Positions 5,054 to 6,201 of a stretch of 6,201 bases of DNA are shown in pieces (within the stretch, counting starts at the first letter, position 1; each line of letters opens with the position of its first letter). The notes under the pieces were generated by a model that was not told the origin of the DNA, did no database searches, and saw nothing but the letters and a program-made list of their open reading frames with translations. Origin of the DNA: Lachnospiraceae bacterium UBA7110 (GTDB taxonomy: Bacteria; Bacillota; Clostridia; Lachnospirales; Lachnospiraceae); NCBI GenBank assembly GCA_002492295.1, contig DKYC01000033.1, forward strand, positions 1-6,201, in the 5' to 3' direction. A program made the translations under genes and the position numbers.

Positions 5054-6201
5054 TTAAGGGTTGTTTTGTGGTTTGTTGTTTGGGGTCCGGGGTCTTTTGT
5101 TTCTGCCTCTGTTATTATTATTTATATTGTTTGTTCTTTCATAGTTAACTTGTGTGTTGTTTGTCTTTTTGGATTTAATTAAAATTCTGTCAATTTGTTC
5201 AAATGGTTTCTTGGCATTCTCTGAAAAATCAATCAGTTCATTTGTTTGAACGTCAATATACAGCAACCTTAAATATTTATATGTTTCGGAAGGTATTTTT
5301 TTGTTGCTCAGCCGAAGCTCGATTAATGATTTCATAAAGGCAAATAATACCGCAAAAATAGGAACGCCGACAATCATTCCAAAGATTCCCCAAATACCGC
5401 CAAATAAAGTGATTGCGAAGATTACCCAAAAGCTTGATAATCCCGTAGAACTGCCAAGGATTTTGGGTCCGATAATATTTCCGTCAACCTGCTGTAAAAT
5501 AATTACAAAAATAAGGAAATAAAAAGCCTGTAATGGATTGACAAACAATATTAACAAAATGGAAGGAACTGCTCCCAAAAATGGTCCGAAAAACGGAATA
5601 ATATTTGTCACGCCGATGATAACACTAATCAGGACACAAAACGGTGTGCCAAGAAGACTCGTTCCAATAAAGCAAATCAATCCGATGATAATGGAATCCA
5701 TAATCTTGCCTACAAAAAATCCGCCAAATGTCTTATTGGCAAAACGCACATTACTGATAAGCCGGTTCGCTGTCTCTGTTGACAAAAACGCATATACCAC
5801 TTTTTTCGCCTGTGCCGCAAATACTTCCTTGCTTGACAGGATATAAACCGAAATAATAAAACCGATAATTAAATTCCAAAACTCCTTTAATACGGAAACA
5901 ACACTCATGGAAATTGTCATTATCAGGCTATTTAACTGCGGCATAAGCTTGGAATTGACAAAGACCTCCATATCCGCAAAATAGGTGTTAATCAAATCTG
6001 TCACATTTTTTTCGATTACAGGGTTATCTTCCAGCAACTGGGAAATCCATGCAGTTAAGGTAGCAACATAACTGGGAAACTGCTCGATGATTGTATTGAT
6101 GCTGTTTCCAATTTGCGGAATGACAATAGAAAAAAACGAATAGATTGCCATAATTACAACAAATAAAGTTATTACAATCGAAACAGTCCTGCGCTGGGTC
6201 T
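5054..6201 (-). CDS. AI-2E family transporter (UPF0118/PerM type), 5' end missing
   Basis: A multi-pass membrane protein of the AI-2E exporter family. Members include E. coli TqsA (autoinducer-2 export) and Na+/H+-antiporter-like proteins, so the substrate is uncertain. The frame stays open to the window edge. Sixteen more codons (TQRRTVSIVITLFVVI) precede the first visible ATG (6151) and complete a typical first membrane segment, so that ATG is internal and the true start is outside. Counting from that Met, there is an extracytoplasmic-type helical region at about 20-75, then the signature GVTNIIPFFGPFLGAVPS (180-197), QQVDGNIIGPKILGSSTGLS (220-239) and the final segments FGGIWGIFGMIVGVPIFAVL (250-269). 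The last 80 residues are hydrophilic and end in an Asn/Arg/Pro-rich low-complexity tail (about 330-365, with NNINNNNRGR). The gene is convergent with the kinase-like gene and has its own terminator. Confidence 0.9.
   Translation of the reverse strand, partial: TQRRTVSIVITLFVVIMAIYSFFSIVIPQIGNSINTIIEQFPSYVATLTAWISQLLEDNPVIEKNVTDLINTYFADMEVFVNSKLMPQLNSLIMTISMSVVSVLKEFWNLIIGFIISVYILSSKEVFAAQAKKVVYAFLSTETANRLISNVRFANKTFGGFFVGKIMDSIIIGLICFIGTSLLGTPFCVLISVIIGVTNIIPFFGPFLGAVPSILLILFVNPLQAFYFLIFVIILQQVDGNIIGPKILGSSTGLSSFWVIFAITLFGGIWGIFGMIVGVPIFAVLFAFMKSLIELRLSNKKIPSETYKYLRLLYIDVQTNELIDFSENAKKPFEQIDRILIKSKKTNNTQVNYERTNNINNNNRGRNKRPRTPNNKPQNNP

Noticed and set aside
5538..5846. 102-codon open frame on the + strand within the AI-2E-family gene
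   Set aside because: Antisense shadow of conserved membrane segments and the family signature; no start signals.

Overview
This window looks like ordinary chromosome from a low-to-moderate GC Gram-positive anaerobe, most likely class Clostridia and plausibly Lachnospiraceae. The clues are strong GGAG-type ribosome binding sites, A/T-rich intergenic regions with TTGAAA/TATAAT-type promoters, hairpin-plus-U-tract terminators, the lspA-rluD (B. subtilis lspA-ylyB) order, and a Cytidylate_kin2-type protein common in gut Clostridia. The family assignment is inference; no rRNA or taxonomic marker is present.

Left block (1-1640, + strand): the 3' end of an unidentified gene overlaps lspA (lipoprotein signal peptidase) by 8 nt. 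lspA is followed by an RluD-type 23S rRNA pseudouridine synthase. The two are probably co-transcribed, although a stable hairpin sits between them. A long hairpin terminator ends the block.

Central block (1642-4108, + strand): an extended -10 promoter, with a 19-bp perfect inverted repeat overlapping its -10 box and start region, drives a 175-aa soluble protein of unknown function. That gene is joined by a TAATG stop/start overlap to a 570-aa CstA-family transporter (pyruvate/peptide uptake in characterised relatives). A separate TTGTG-N6-CACAA dyad lies upstream of the promoter. The unknown protein, its coupling to cstA and the structured promoter region are the least explained part of the window.

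Right block: a monocistronic cytidylate-kinase-like gene (+) has its own promoter and terminator. It faces a convergent AI-2E-family transporter gene (- strand) that runs off the right edge, so its N-terminus is missing. The 200-bp convergent intergenic region holds one strong terminator for each direction plus a short direct repeat.

No mobile element, CRISPR array, tRNA, rRNA or phage gene was seen. The genes are mostly housekeeping or metabolic; no clearly new multi-gene system is evident.
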